A stretch of 64,000 nt of DNA from Larus michahellis (lineage: Eukaryota; Chordata; Aves; Charadriiformes; Laridae): the NCBI RefSeq assembly GCF_964199755.1, contig NC_133897.1, positions 169,086,678 through 169,150,677 of the forward strand, read 5' to 3'. The stretch's first letter is position 1. Every line of letters begins with the position of its first letter. Made by a program: the position numbers and the translations under genes. Of this stretch, positions 41,696 through 54,489 are shown in pieces. Under the pieces are notes generated by a model that was given only the letters and a program-made list of their open reading frames with translations, was not told where the DNA came from and did not search any database.

Positions 41696-44352
41696 TAATG
41701 CCCTAAGCTTGGGTTCAAGGGTGAATTCAGGGGGGAAAGGAGCTGAAATAGGATCGTTTATTCCAAGTTGAGGCAAAGATCTACTAGCCCTGTGTCCTCA
41801 CAGGAGACCTTGTCTTCATCTTCTGTGGCCCTGGTAGATCACTTACGTAGCTCTGGGTCCTTGATTTTATGTAGTGGCAAAAGGGTTTGTGAGTGATGGT
41901 AGAGCTTTTAAGGCAACTGGACTCCGGCAGGATGGTGTACAGGAAAAGGTAGCATTTTTGGTGATCCTAGTGTCCTCTCAACAAGGCTCTAGTACATATC
42001 TTGACTGTGTTGGGAGCGCATGAACTTAACTGTCTTTGAGGTGAATATCTCCTAATGGTTTAAATATCTGGATCTTAAATATTGCTAAGTATCCTTTATT
42101 TTCCCATTCCCTAAGTGATATCTTAATCCCAACGTTTGCTGAAATATAATTGCCGTGCTCTTCTGCGAGTCGACTCCTGGAAGGTCTTTATCCTGGAGCT
42201 GTGCAAAGGCCGGTTATCTCCTGGTTTTTAAAGGCAGCCTTTGTGGGAGGTAAAGGCACAGCTCCCTCCAGGAGGTGGAAGGCGACCTTCCCTTCCTCGT
42301 TCCTCTAGTGTGGGCACAAAATAGCAGCTGTAATGAAGTTATGGCCAAATTAACGTGGTCCGTAGCGTTCAAACGTACATCCAGAGAGTGTTCCGTACTA
42401 TTAAACGTCCCAAGTGTGTTATAAAATGAACCCTCTTGCCAGGAAGGCGAGGAGTTGGCTTCTGGAAGACAAGATCCAATTAGCTGCAGTGATCAATGGC
42501 AATCAATTAAAAACTGCACTCTCTGGACTATGGAACTCTAGAAACTCTACAAAACTCTACGAACATCTGTCCATAGCACCCTTTAACGCACGATGTGGTG
42601 GTTTGAGCCAGTTTGATGTTACCTCTTAACTGGCTTTTCCTCGGTAAGAACTTAAGGCCACGTGAAATTTTAAACCTGTTTTGACTCGAGCAGCATCCTT
42701 GCCGAGCCACCTACCCACTTCAGCATCCTGTAATCGTATTTTCTTTCTAATACATCCCTAAGAGGTGTTTAGACAGGGAATAGAAAGGCACAAATGTCCA
42801 AGAGGGCTACAAAAAGCTGTCAGAGAACAGGGGTCAGCAGGTCAAAGCCAAGAAAGGACTGAGCCATAAATGACTTAAGGCCTCCATGGGTAATAAGTAG
42901 TAGGGACAAGGTGGGGGGTCAGGAAGATAGGATTGATTGGCAAAGTAGAAATGTGGGGGGAAAACCAGCCCGAGCATGGTGTTAATCCAGAGGGACGTAA
43001 ACTAGCAAGAAGGAAAAAATAGATGTGAAGGAGGGAGAGGATGCTCCGGGCTACGCGTCAAAGTTGCGTGCGGTGAGAGGGACATAGAGGGGGTTTGATA
43101 GTGATAAGGAATGAAGTGGAGCGTGGGTTGAGGGAACACGGTGAAATTTGAAGTGGCTGCGACGAGGACATGGACAAAGCTTCACTTCCCGAGTGGCTGC
43201 TGGGTTCCTGGACGATACTTGTATTTAACGCGTTGCCTTTACCTCTTTAATGCACCTCCGAGAGACGTCATTTGGGTACAACGGTGAAAGCAGGGAACAT
43301 CAAAATATTTCAGCAAAACTTCATTCAGGGAGAATATCGGGAGATTTAATGTCTCTTCCTGGCTTTTTTGGGGTTTTTTTTAAGCCATTCTTGTCCTGGA
43401 AAGTCATGCCATTAGGAGTGCCTTCAAGGTATTTGGTTAGGCAGTGCCGAAATTTATGAGCTTAAGAATTGCTGCCCTGGAGTTTGGCCTGAAGTGGTAG
43501 GATCTGAAGTGGACCAGCCAAACTTTGTAAGGGAGAGGCTTGTGTGGGTCTTTTGGAGTAGTGGCAAATATTTGCTGTCGGAAATAAATGTATAATGCCC
43601 CTTTTTTGCATCAGTAAGACATACAGCAGAAAGTGCTGGAGCAAGACCAGAATATACCTCAGTACAAACACGCACCACTGTACCGGTATGGCAGATACCA
43701 CTGTCAAAACTAGAAGGGTAAACAGGGGTGGTGTAGGGGGAAAAATTATTGAAAAATAATTTTGTTTGCCCCAGAGATCTGCAGTCAGGCTCCAGCTGAA
43801 GCCCGGCGTGGGTCTCTGGATGACTGGGGTTAACCATGACTTAGGATAAATTGGCCTGGTACAAAATGCCATTTAAACAGTTTAGCGAATGCTCTTTGCA
43901 TCTGCTCACGAGGTCAATCTTATGAAAGATAACGTCCTCTTTGATTGGAAATAATGCGAAGGGTGATTGCTTTATAAGCAAAAATGGAGGCGGTGGGAGA
44001 CTTCAGGTGAATATTCGAGGGTTTCCATATGTCACATATGACGACGAGCTGCCTGAGCAGCGTTAATAAATCAATATTGCCGCTAGCTTGCTTTTGTGTA
44101 GTTGCAATTTTCAACGCAAGGGAGTGGAAGTAACATAGCTAACTCTGCTCCGTTTCTCGGGGTGAAATGTCCGAGGAAACCCCTTGGAGCTCATCTCCGC
44201 TTTGCCGAGTATTTTGCTGGAAGTAGCTCCGCTCTCGGCGCTTGCCTTGCTCTTTCGTCTGAGCTGCTGGTAACGATACAGTTGGCGTTAGTGTTGGAGA
44301 ATCTTGTAGCTCTTGTCTGCTTCGTAGAACCGAAAACTCAAAGGGAAAACTT

Positions 44353-44470
44353 AGAATCATAGAACGGTTTGGGTTGGAAGGGACCTTAAAGATCACTCAG
44401 TTCCGGCTCCCCTGCCGTGGGCAGGGACACCTCCCACTAGACCAGGTTGCTCAAAGCCCCGTCCAACCTG
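44353..44470 (-). mobile_element. CR1 tail, left half of a CR1 palindrome
   Basis: AGAATCATAGAACGGTTTGG to CCCCGTCCAACCTGGCCCTG. It is separated by only about 30 bp from the 5' end of a plus-strand CR1 whose own 3' end (44800-44920) is its inverted counterpart. Confidence 0.9.
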
Positions 44471-44502
44471 GCCCTGAAGTTGGCAAGAGGTATTGTCATT
44501 CA

Positions 44503-44922
44503 TCCTCTGCTGGGAGGACAGGCTGAGAGAGCTGGGGGGGTTCAGCCTGGAGAAGAGAAGGCTCCGCGGAGACCTTCCAGCCCCTTCCAGGCCCTCAAGG
44601 GGCTCCGGGAAAGCTGGGGAGGGACTCTGGAGCAGGGAGGGGAGCCACGGGACGAGGGGGAACTGGTTTAAACTGGAAAAGGGGTGATTTAGGTGAGATA
44701 TTGGGAAGAAATTCTTTGCTGTGAGGGTGGTGAGCCCCTGGCCCAGGTTGCCCAGAGAAGCTATGGCTGCCCCATCCCTGGAGGGGTTCAAGGCCAGGTT
44801 GGACGGGGCTCGGAGCAATCCGGGCTGGTGGGAGGTGTCCCTGCCCAGGGCAGGGGGGGTTGGATCTAGATGCTCTTTAAATTCCCTTTCCACCCAGACA
44901 ATTCTGTGATTCTGTGATGCTG
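44503..44922 (+). mobile_element. CR1 3' end, right half of a CR1 palindrome
   Basis: It starts with the CTCTGCTGGGAGGACAGGCT block and ends with the tail ACAATTCTGTGATTCTGTGA. Together with 44353-44470 it forms an inverted pair able to fold with arms of about 115 bp. Confidence 0.93.
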
Positions 44923-47164
44923 AACAGTTGAGAGAGAAGGGAACTGTGCTCGAACGGGCAGGATGCCAAAGAGAAGGGCTGTTTATACTGAAGTACGGAA
45001 AGATGGTTTCAGGCTGCCCCAGAACACAGGCGGATGTTCCTGACCCTTCTCCATGAATGGCAGTCTGTATTGTAGACAAACGCCTTGCCTGGAAATGTTT
45101 TATCTGCCTTCAGAGCTGGAAGTGAGGTTTTTTTTTAGAAAGCAACGAAGTGATGGTACCCGACCACCACAAAAAAAACGCCAGTGCTGGTATTCAGCGA
45201 TAAAAATTGGACGCTGGCTGCGGTTGGGGGGGTGTTATTTTAAAGACAGCGTTAAGCAACATCTGTCTATTGAACGCTTGGAAGTGATGCACGGCACTGT
45301 CCAATTTGTCGCCTTTTTTTTTTTTTTTTTCAGCATTGACTAAAGGGCTTGCAAGGATGAACAAGGAGGGGAAAAGGAAAGGGCTGTAATGTGAAGGGAA
45401 TTATTTGAAGGTTAAGTATCTCTGTTGCTTTAGAAAAGCCATCAGACTGAGCCTCCAGTGATTGTACCGTTGCGAAGGCAAAATGAATAAAACTTAAGTA
45501 GACAGACAAAGCAGACCTCATTACGAGTTGGGCTCTGCGCTTGCTGCCTTGGTTGTAGATCCTGGTCGATGTCAGCGGGGGAGGAAGATCAAAACAAAGC
45601 TCTCCTGATGTTGCTCATAGCCGAGGCCATACGCTATTTTTTTTTCCCCTTGAAAGTCTGTTCTCCTGAAGACTAAATGCTGCCTCCCATAGCAGAGCTG
45701 TTGAGATACTTGGAGTATTTTTGGCTAGGAAAGATAATGAAGGCTTAATGCAGCAATCCATTTGCTACAGAAGATGAAAAGACACGAAGAACCTGAGTTA
45801 AAATCCAAATGCCGCTGGACGTGGAAATAGAAATGACAAAGTCTGAGGGATCTCATCTCCTAGTCATCTTCTTCCAAGCACACCTTTTCTTCTAGGGGCT
45901 GGGAGGTGAGATGGCAGCGTCCCTTAAATGAAGAAAAGGGGCGGGAAGGGTTCTGAGGAGCCTCTGTATATTAAATAAAAAATAAAAAATCCAGTGCATC
46001 GGTGCTTTGAAATCCCTTCCCACACTTTTCATAGCCTAAAGCTTAGAAACCCCGTAGATTTCCAGGGAGAGGAAGGACATGCTTGTGGTTGTCCATCTTG
46101 CTGAGGTGACTGGTTACGTGAGGTGTGGGATGGAGGAAGAGGAGGCACTTGCGTTGTGACATAATGGCTCGAATCGCTTGCGTGGTGGAGCCTGACCTGC
46201 ACCCTGTGACTCGGTCTTTCGTGGTTCCTGGGGAGGTGAGCCCAACTTTGCCTTCCTAAGCCATGCTACTTGGTGGAGTCAAGAAACTCTTCCCTGAGCT
46301 CAGATTCGCTCTTCAATTGGAGGAAGCTTCAGTTTAGCTTTACTATTATTTTAGCTTCTAACCCTTTAATCCACTGTATTGAAGATTATTTCTAACGGAT
46401 GCCTTTTCTTCGCATTCCTGGAGATAAATGAAGTACAGATGTTGTTAACTGGAAACTCTTCCAACTTGGTCTCCCAATTTTATGCGATGCACTTACCGCA
46501 GCCACTGGTTTAGGTTCACTTATTGTTCACAAATTTTCTTTTCTTTCCTAACAAGAAGAAAAAGCCTTAAACTGCTCCGCAGGGTGAAAATGTTTGAAGC
46601 AGATTTTTACATCCGACTCGGGAACCTCTTATGTCAGCCGGCGAAGGTGAAAGAAGAGTAATTGAAAATATTCAATACTTCATGAGCCACAGTCCAAGAA
46701 AATTTCTAATGCAGCTGTAATATGATTTGGTTTTCAGAGCGCTCTGTATTGATTTGTCATTTTAAAACTGTCGTGCTCTGTGTCCATTGTACAAGGAGGG
46801 AGGAAGAAGAAAATGCTTTATAAATAAATTTCTGAGGACATACAGAGTGCATTTGGAGCAATGGCTGGACCATAGTAGAGTCACTTACTGGCTCTCGCAT
46901 TGTGCTTTGGCTGTTAATGGTGTGTAAATTTTATTTCTATTTAAAGCCACCGTGGGACTTAATTTTTCATGTTTCCAGTGCAAAGAGAAAAACGGGCAGG
47001 ATATCTTTGGGGCCACTGCTGTAGGATGCATCTCAGTGGGCGTCTGCCTGTCTCCCTACCTCAAATTCTAGCCTTGCTCAATTTTCGGGGAGCAAGCAGG
47101 TTTTATACTAATTACGTTATATGCGTTCTATATTAAACATATGTCTCACACTCGCCTCTGGTTA

Positions 47165-47185
47165 TGGCACTCGGTACTAGTGCCA
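47165..47185. repeat. Small perfect inverted repeat
   Basis: TGGCACT and AGTGCCA (7 bp each) are separated by a 7-bp loop. It lies in a CR1-free, AT-rich stretch. No associated feature is evident, and chance occurrence is possible. Confidence 0.4.
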
Positions 47186-47737
47186 TTTATCAACCTAAAT
47201 AGGAATAAATTATAAATGTGTCAGAAAAAAAAGAAACCTCGATATTTAAGAAATTTTCTTCCTCTTCTCTACTCATCATCTTGCCTCATTTTTAGCTACA
47301 ATTTAGGCTGCATGACTGTGGCTTTTAAGACCACGGGTCATTGACTTTCAGATTGGCAGGCAAGCTCCCTTCCAGCTCTGATGTTGCTCTGAGCAATTAA
47401 TGTCTGGAAAGTCTGAATTGAGCAGAGTGGACATGTTGGGTGAAGCGATCACTGGTACCGAGTGCGGTGAAGGTATTGCTTAGAGCTGTGTAGAAAGCGC
47501 CCTTGACCCATGTTCAGCGTGTCTGGCAGTTCCTATTACTCCTTGAAAATTTGTTGCCCAGCCAGCTGGAATAGCCTTTTTTCAGGACTGGAGATCTCGT
47601 GTTCAGTTGTGGTAGGACTGCCGGGGTGTTCTCTGTGCTTGGAGTACTGCGTCATCCAGCAATCGTCACCTCAACTTGTGAGCAAGGACTTGCTCGGTTC
47701 TTGATGAGTTTCTACTCTTTCCAGCACAAGCATTTAG

Positions 47738-48114
47738 GTTGATGGTGTCTCGGTTGTGATGGTGTTGAGGGTTGGGACTAGTTTTCCTTTTCCTCAAAAC
47801 ACCGGACCATGTTTTGGACTAGATGATCTCCTAAGGTGCCTTCCAACCCCTACCATTCTGAAAGAGTGTGTGGGGTAGAAGGAAGAGCCAAAATGTTCAA
47901 TGTGCCTGTAGAAGACCAACAGAGCAGTCTGGTGGTTGATGGTATCTTGGTTGTGATGGTGTTGAGGGTTGGGACTAGTTTACCTCAAAACACTGGACTA
48001 GATGATCTCCTAAGTTGCCTTCCAACCCCGACCATTCTGAAAGAGTCCATGGGGTAGAAGGAAGAGTGAAAATGTTCAATGTGCTTGTAGAAGACCAACA
48101 GAGCAGTCTGGTGG
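47738..48114 (+). repeat. Tandem duplication of a 180-196 bp unit
   Basis: Unit 1 (47738-47933) and unit 2 (47934-48114) share GGTTGATGGT, a GTTGTGATGGTGTTGAGGG block, GGACTAGATGATCTCCTAAG and the GACCAACAGAGCAGTCTGG end. Each unit contains a degraded CR1 3' end (GCCTTCCAACCCC) without the usual tail. Identity is about 92% by eye. Confidence 0.88.
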
Positions 48115-48849
48115 TGCTGCTGTCTAGCAAAGGTGCAGGGCCTGGGAGGTCCAGCTTCAGCTGATGCCACTTGGTAGCTCATTACTGCCTGGCAATGATG
48201 CTGTCATTGCCTTCGCTTCTGGAATTGCAGATAAAATGCCATTTTCCCTCTTTTTTAGGGCATGCGTGTGGTGTTACGCACTGCTGGGGGGCATAAAAGT
48301 TCTGTTGAGGACAGGCTGCAGAGAGGCAAAATATCCCCTTGTACCTGTATCGGTGGGTAGGTGCAGCCTTTTTCCTGCGTCTGCACTCTCTGCTCGCTTA
48401 GATGTGTCTTCAGGGAGGGTTTCTCCTCTAAATCAGGCCGGGAAGTCCATCTCCTTATAGGCAGAGAGAAGTAGACATCAGCTGCTGGTGGAGTTGGCTT
48501 TGGAAGGAATGCTTCTTGGAGGATGACCTGTAGCAAGTGTATCCCTTGGACCACAGTCTGCCTGGCGTCAGTCCTGACAGCCGTCAACATCGACGCCCTG
48601 TCAATGAGCCCAAAAGGAAAGTCTCGTCACCCAACACGGAGCCAGTCCCTTAAACCAACAGAAAGACTCTTCATTGATTAACATTGATCGGGCTGGGGCA
48701 GCATTCCCACCGCATCAAGAGCAGGTCTCCCTTCAGATGTGCTAATGCTTCTGCTTCTGGCTCCTCACCAACTTTTGGATCCTCCCGGCATGTAACTTCA
48801 CTATCAAGTTCTCACATTTCTGCAGATTTTGAGACTCTTTATCAGGGAG

Positions 48850-49127
48850 TGGTGTGATAGGATGAGGGGGAGCGGTTTTAAACCGAAAGAGGGGAGATTT
48901 AGATGAGATCTGAGGAAGAAATTCCTTCCTGTGAGTGCGATGAGCCCCTGGCCCAGGTTGCTCAGAGAAGCTGTGGCTGCTCCATCCCTGGAGGGGTTCA
49001 AGGCCAGGTTGGACGGGGCTTGGAGCAACCTGGTCCCGGTGAAAATGTCCCTGCCTATGGCAGGGTGTTGGACTTAGATGCTCTTTAAGGTCCCTTCCCA
49101 CCCAAACCCTTCCATGATTCTATGATT
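48850..49127 (+). mobile_element. CR1 3' end next to duplication copy B
   Basis: The GGTTTTAAACCGAAAGAGGG block, then CAGGTTGCTCAGAGAAGCTG and the GTTCAAGGCCAGGTTGGACG block, end in TTCCATGATTCTATGATT near 49127. The body differs clearly from that of the CR1 at 10625, but the last 45 bp are identical. Confidence 0.9.
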
Positions 49128-49552
49128 GTCTCCTGCTGCTGCCCCTTTTGAAGAAGTTGTGCTTAGTGACTGGTCAGGCTGTTGATGCTGCTGGTGGAGA
49201 GCGGATAACAAGAATTACTCTGGACTGAACGCTCAGTTTAACTTGTAGTCCCATTTGGGGTGATCTGCTCTTGTAGGTGTTGAGAAACAAGTCGATAAAA
49301 GGAGCTGAGGAGCTGCTCTGGAGGCCCAGGCGGTATGAGGCTTGAATGAAAACACAGCAGGGCAGTTGGGACTTTTGACTGTGTCATGACCTCAAAGCCG
49401 GGGAGGGCGTTTGCTGGATTTTTTCCAGAAGAGCCTTTTAGATCTATGGAATTAATCACTGTGCCTTTCTTTGTTGGCTGGCAGCACCTATTTTTTTCAC
49501 TTTATTGTTTTTCTGAGCAGTGCGTTCTTTGATTGCCTCTGCATTAGATAAA
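49080..49552 (+). repeat. Copy B of the 0.47-kb direct duplication (partner 10915-11383)
   Basis: It shares about 97% identity with copy A. The sequence continues past 49552 without a CR1 tail, unlike copy A. The intact continuation makes this the more likely source, but direction cannot be proven from one window. Confidence 0.85.
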
Positions 49553-52491
49553 CATCTTCTCAAACATCTAAGGCCTGATGTGTGGCCTTTGCGTAGCCAA
49601 GCTGACGACGGACCTTCTTCATAGACACCTAAACTCACTTTTACTGTCTTGGAGAACCTCCAGAGCAGTTCAGACTTTGGAAGTCCTGATGGTTTCTGGT
49701 GGTGAATGTTCCCGCTGAACTGCGCGAGAGGTGTGTGCAAAGAGCACTTTGATATTGTCAGCAGCGAGCATCGTCTGAAACCCGCGCTCTGCAAGACAGG
49801 CGAAGCGAGTTTGGAAGACGACCGACGTCGTCTTCATGCCTAAGTAACAACTGTCGTCCCTCAAGCTCCAGAAAACCTCGCGGTAAGATCGCTTATCCTG
49901 AAAGGCGACGCAGCGTTTCCTTCAAGTCGCTAAGTAGCGTCTGGGTGATGATTTGACTAATTTTCCTGCTGCCGTGCTCTGCTCGAGGGATCTAATCAAC
50001 AAGCAAATTGCAGGTCTGGCTGCTTCTGCAGACCGTGCCTTATCTTACTGTCTTGCTGTTCGGGTTCAAGGGACCTGCTTGGCTTTGTCATTTTAAAGCA
50101 AGCTCCCAAACCTTTGGTTGGTTTTTTTTTGGTTTTTTTTTAGGGTGGTATTACTGGATTAAAGGCTTTACTGTAAGGCTCAGGACGGTTTCGGTAACTT
50201 CTCTGTCAAAGCTGTGCCGTGGCAGCGGGCACGGCAAGCTTTCTGTCAGCGAAGGACCGCGACTTTGTTTAACCGCAGGAAGCTTGTTGGGCTCTTTGAA
50301 TCGCCGCGGTGGTGCGGCGGGTTAAGAGCCCTTTCCGTGGAGAGTCCCCGTGACTCAGCCGCTGCGTAGTAACCTCCAGCTTGAATCACCGCTGCACCTG
50401 ATAATCGCGTTAAATATAGCCGTTCTGGCCAAATTCTCTCATCATTCTGCAAAATTCCATTCCTTAGCGTCCTTTTAACCTGGTTACCTTGTTTTCTGTG
50501 GCCTTTCAAAGGGATCCCTTCGTTTCCTCTGCCCTATTTTCCCTGGCCATCTCTGTTGCAAGGATGACACGGGTTGAAGGGAAATTTCTGCCCTCCCACA
50601 GGGACAGAAGTCTGATTTGCTCACGTAAGGCATCGCTCGTATAATCAAGCCTTTCTGGTTCTTTGTTCTAGGCGTCTATTATTGGAAGAGGAGGATGCTG
50701 AGAGTTGCTGAATACTCTTACAAAGGACGAGGGAGGTTTGAATAAAAAGGCAGCGGGTTCAGAAGAAGGATTTGGTAGCCTGTAGTCCTTTCTTTCTCAC
50801 CGCGTATAATACGTGGGAGTTGAGTCTTGGGTCATGTGTCAGCCCTACGTGACAAAAACAGATCCTAATTGGTAGCAGTTCTTGGCCATGTATTGACCAA
50901 AAATATATCTTGACGAAAGATGACTGTTAACAGCTAACAGTTTTCAGTACTGTCATTCCAAAAATGACAGTATAGAAAATTAATCACTTTCCTAACAATA
51001 ACTTCCCTGTTTCTCTAGTCCAGAGCTCCAGGTCTTCAAAGATGTGGGCGATGGGTGGGTTGGCTGAAACTCTTCCGGTGGAGGTTGGCCTTCTGCGTCT
51101 TTGAGCGTCTCTTTCGGGGTGTTAAGAGTTTGAGAAAAGTTGGGGAAAAGAGACCAGGAGTTAACTTTGCCTTAAAATCAAGTTACTGGCTTTAGGGTAG
51201 GGAGTAATTCCGTTTTAAATGGTGGGGGATGAGGAAAGTGGGCTCTGTACTAGGAAGCTGGTTGCTGTCTTTGCTGTAGAGTAGCTCATCACTACCGGAG
51301 CTGCTAAAAATGCGTCATTTAATGGATTGTCTTTATGATCACCTGAGACCACGGCTGACTTCCGTGTCAACCTGTTTTTCCTTTAAAGAACTGAGTTAAC
51401 CGGCGCTCTTGATACTAGCTTGAATTTGCTATCTGCTGGCCAACTTAATTTTCAGCTCTGGTGAGCCATCTTAAAAAGCGCAGAAGCCTCGCTTAAAAAT
51501 CGGCTTCGAGTCCTAAAGACTTAAAAATCTCTATTTGAATACACCTCATGCAAAATGAAGGTCCTGACTTGACTAGTAGTGCAGGTATTTCAATGACAAC
51601 CCTTGCTTTACGGCTTGGTTATCCCACAGCAGTCTCTCCTGCTGTCTGTAACTCTTAACCACAAATCCCAAAGTTTTGAGTCAGCTCCTCATCTCTGCTG
51701 GCTCCGGAGTATTTCTCCCACACACGCGCGCACACACACACAACTCCTCCTCGCTTGGCTTTCCCACTTGCCAACACAGCGATCATTACCTGCCCTGGCA
51801 CTGAATAAATAGCAATTAATCACACCGACAGCTATGCGATGACTTCCAGGGCACCTACTATTAAATGGTAGAAGACCAAATCTTATTTTACTGTGTCTGC
51901 CTCAGCCACTCAGCTCTTCTTCCTCCTTTCCTTCACTCTTCATATACTATAAATTTTGTCCTGTCCGCGGTTTTTTCCCGTTGCGTTAGTGTAGTACTAA
52001 TATGTTAAAACAATTTCGATATGCTTGCGCTAGTCGTACCAGGGTGTCGACATCTGCTTTTGGCGGTAGGGTGCCAGGCCGGACGGGCTTCTGGCCAGCC
52101 CCATGCTATTCTTCCAGTGACTTGGCATCTCAACAAGTTCAGATGAGGACTGGCTGCCCGGGGAAGGGGACGAGGATGGGGATGCGTTCGTAAGTGCAAC
52201 TATTCTTACGTATCTCCTGCCTTTCTGTGGGGTTACAACACTGATAATCTCTTTTTTTTTTTTTTTTTTTTTCCCCCCATTGCCCAGGAGTGGGTGAAGC
52301 CCTGGCACAAAAAATACTCCTGTGTCCCATGGGGGCTGGGCTACGGTTTTAGGTCTCAAGATTTCCTGGGCACATCTAGAAGTGTTTGTACACATGTTGC
52401 TCATCTGTATGTTCATAAAGCTGGAGAATGGCTGTCTCTGTGGCGTATTTTAGCTGCCTGGTATGTAGATCCTTCCCTTGGTCAGTAGATC

Positions 52492-52660
52492 AAAGAATCA
52501 TAGAATGGTTTGGGTTGGAAGGGACCTACAAGATCATCTAGTTCCCACCCCCTGCCCTGGCCAGGGACACCTCCCACCAGCCCAGGTTGCTCAAAGCCCC
52601 ATCCAGCCTGGCCTTGAACCCCTCCAGGGATGGAGCATCCACACATTCAGAAGTGCTCAG
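52492..52660 (-). mobile_element. CR1 3' end, short
   Basis: AAGAATCATAGAATGGTTTG, then TTGGAAGGGACCTACAAGAT, CACCTCCCACCAGCCCAGGT and a CCCCTCCAGGGATGGAGC end. A poly-T/C tract with an AG (52250-52288) just upstream resembles a splice acceptor but leads into no recognisable exon. Confidence 0.9.
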
Positions 52661-53114
52661 GTACCAGGTTGCCTTGCTGGAAGAGCAGACCTAGCCATGC
52701 GTTTTCAACTGGGAAAAGGGTTAAAACTCCTTGGACCCTCTGTCTATCCATGCAGTCTCTACTAAGCTGAGTTTTAATGTTTTCTCGTTGAGCTGTAGGC
52801 TCTTTCGTAGCTCGTGTGTGTACGGCGGTAACTTTAATGCTGGATTCTAGCCAGTGTGTTTCTATAGCATCGACCTGTTCGTGTCCGTTGGGATACAGCC
52901 CAAAAAGCACTTAAGGGGTTGGCAAGCTAGACTGAGGGTCTGGCAGGTCAGTAATCCGTGGTGAGTACTCCTGCAAACGTGCACGCGTGGCGGTGCATGA
53001 GTCCTCTTGTCTGTCTTGTGCGGAGCGAGTTGAACTTAAAGCACGTGGTGTGCCAGCTACTTCACCATGATTCCCTCAGTCCCTGTTACTAGACCCAAAC
53101 CTAATGGCTTGATA

Positions 53115-53572
53115 TCATAGAATCACAGCCTGGTTTGGGTTGGAAGAGACCTTAAAGAGCATCTAGTTCCAACCCCCCTGCCATGGGCAGGGACACCTCC
53201 CACTAGACCATGTTGCTCCAAGCCCCGTCCAACCTGGCCTTGGATCCCTCCAGGGATGGGACAGCCACAGCTTCTCTGGGCAACCTGGACCACCCTCACA
53301 GCAAAGAATTTCTTCCCAAGATCTCATTGAAATCTCCCCTCTTTTGGTTTAAACCTGTTCCCCCTCGTCCCGTGGCTCCCCTCCCTGCTCCAGAGTCCCT
53401 CCCCAGCTTTCCCGGAGCCCCTTGAGGGCCTGGAAGGGGCTGGAAGGTCTCCGCGGAGCCTTCTCTTCTCCAGGCTGAACCCCCCCAGCTCTCTCAGCCT
53501 GTCCTCCCAGCAGAGGGGCTCCAGCCCTCCCGGCATCTCCGGGGCCTCCTCTGGCCCCACTCCAGCAGCTCC
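53115..53572 (-). mobile_element. CR1 3' end, 0.46 kb
   Basis: Tail ATAGAATCACAGCCTGGTTT, then all 3' blocks up to the TCCCGGCATCTCCGGGGCCT segment. There is a short deletion of the GGCCAGGGGCTCA block at 53285. Confidence 0.93.
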
Positions 53573-54458
53573 ATATCCTCTTTTCTTGGAAGGTTTTTGA
53601 GTCTCTCTTACCCTTGGTAACTTCCCACCTTGGCGGATCTATCATGATGTGGTTTTGCTACCTATAGCGCTGTGGAACCGGACCCTTATTTTGAACATCA
53701 GCGTCGAGTGGAAACCCCCTAAGGAACAAGCTGTCCTATCTGGCCGCCGTGCAGGATTTGCACTCTTCAGGATACGTATTTCTGGAGGTAGTTGGTTCGG
53801 CCTTGCTCCAGCAGCAGACATTTCAAATACCACCAGTGATGCAATTGTCTTAAACTCATTACCGCCGCTGGGCTCCTTCTCCCTGAAGACCTTGCTCTGC
53901 CTTATTACGTTGGGTCGGGTGGTTTGGGGTTTTTTTCCCCCCCTCTCTTCATCCTGCCCTTTCCAAGGCTTTAAGATACAGTGGTTCCGCTCCACCTTTA
54001 TTTCTGCTCCTGCCTGATGTGCGTCGTAAGCCAGGATTTGCTGGGCTGTCCCTGTAGTTGTAGCCGGCCACGGAGGTCTGAGAAACGTACCGTGGGATTT
54101 GCTGGAAAAATTTGCCCCCCCTTCTGCCTTTACTTCTCACTTTTTTTCTTCTGCTCCATTTCTACTCTCTTGCTTTTTCACGCCTTTCGCGTCCTCCTTC
54201 TCAGCTCTAGCAGAGCCTTCATCCCTGGGACGAGAGACTTGGTGTTCTGGCAGAAAGCTGCAAAAAACAAATTAAGAAAAAAAAAAAAAAAAACAAAAAA
54301 CAAAAAACCAAACCACCCTCCTGGCTGCTTTTCCTCCAGCTGCTGGAGCCCAGTGGCACTGCCGAAGTTGGCTAACTCCATCTGAAGATGAGGGGGACTT
54401 CACAAAGCTTCTTCTCATTTTGCGGTCCTGCTCCCCTTGGGCTTTGTGTCTCTTCCCA

Positions 54459-54489
<31 letters not shown>

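Noticed and set aside
41115..42629. Frames of 64-71 codons with protein-like stretches
   Set aside because: They are short and isolated, without splice sites or recognisable similarity, and consistent with chance in 40 kb of intronic DNA.
52250..52488. Possible exon after a poly-T/C tract and CCCAG at 52288
   Set aside because: It is acceptor-like, but the frame shows no family similarity, no donor at a suitable place, and the T run is probably a simple repeat.
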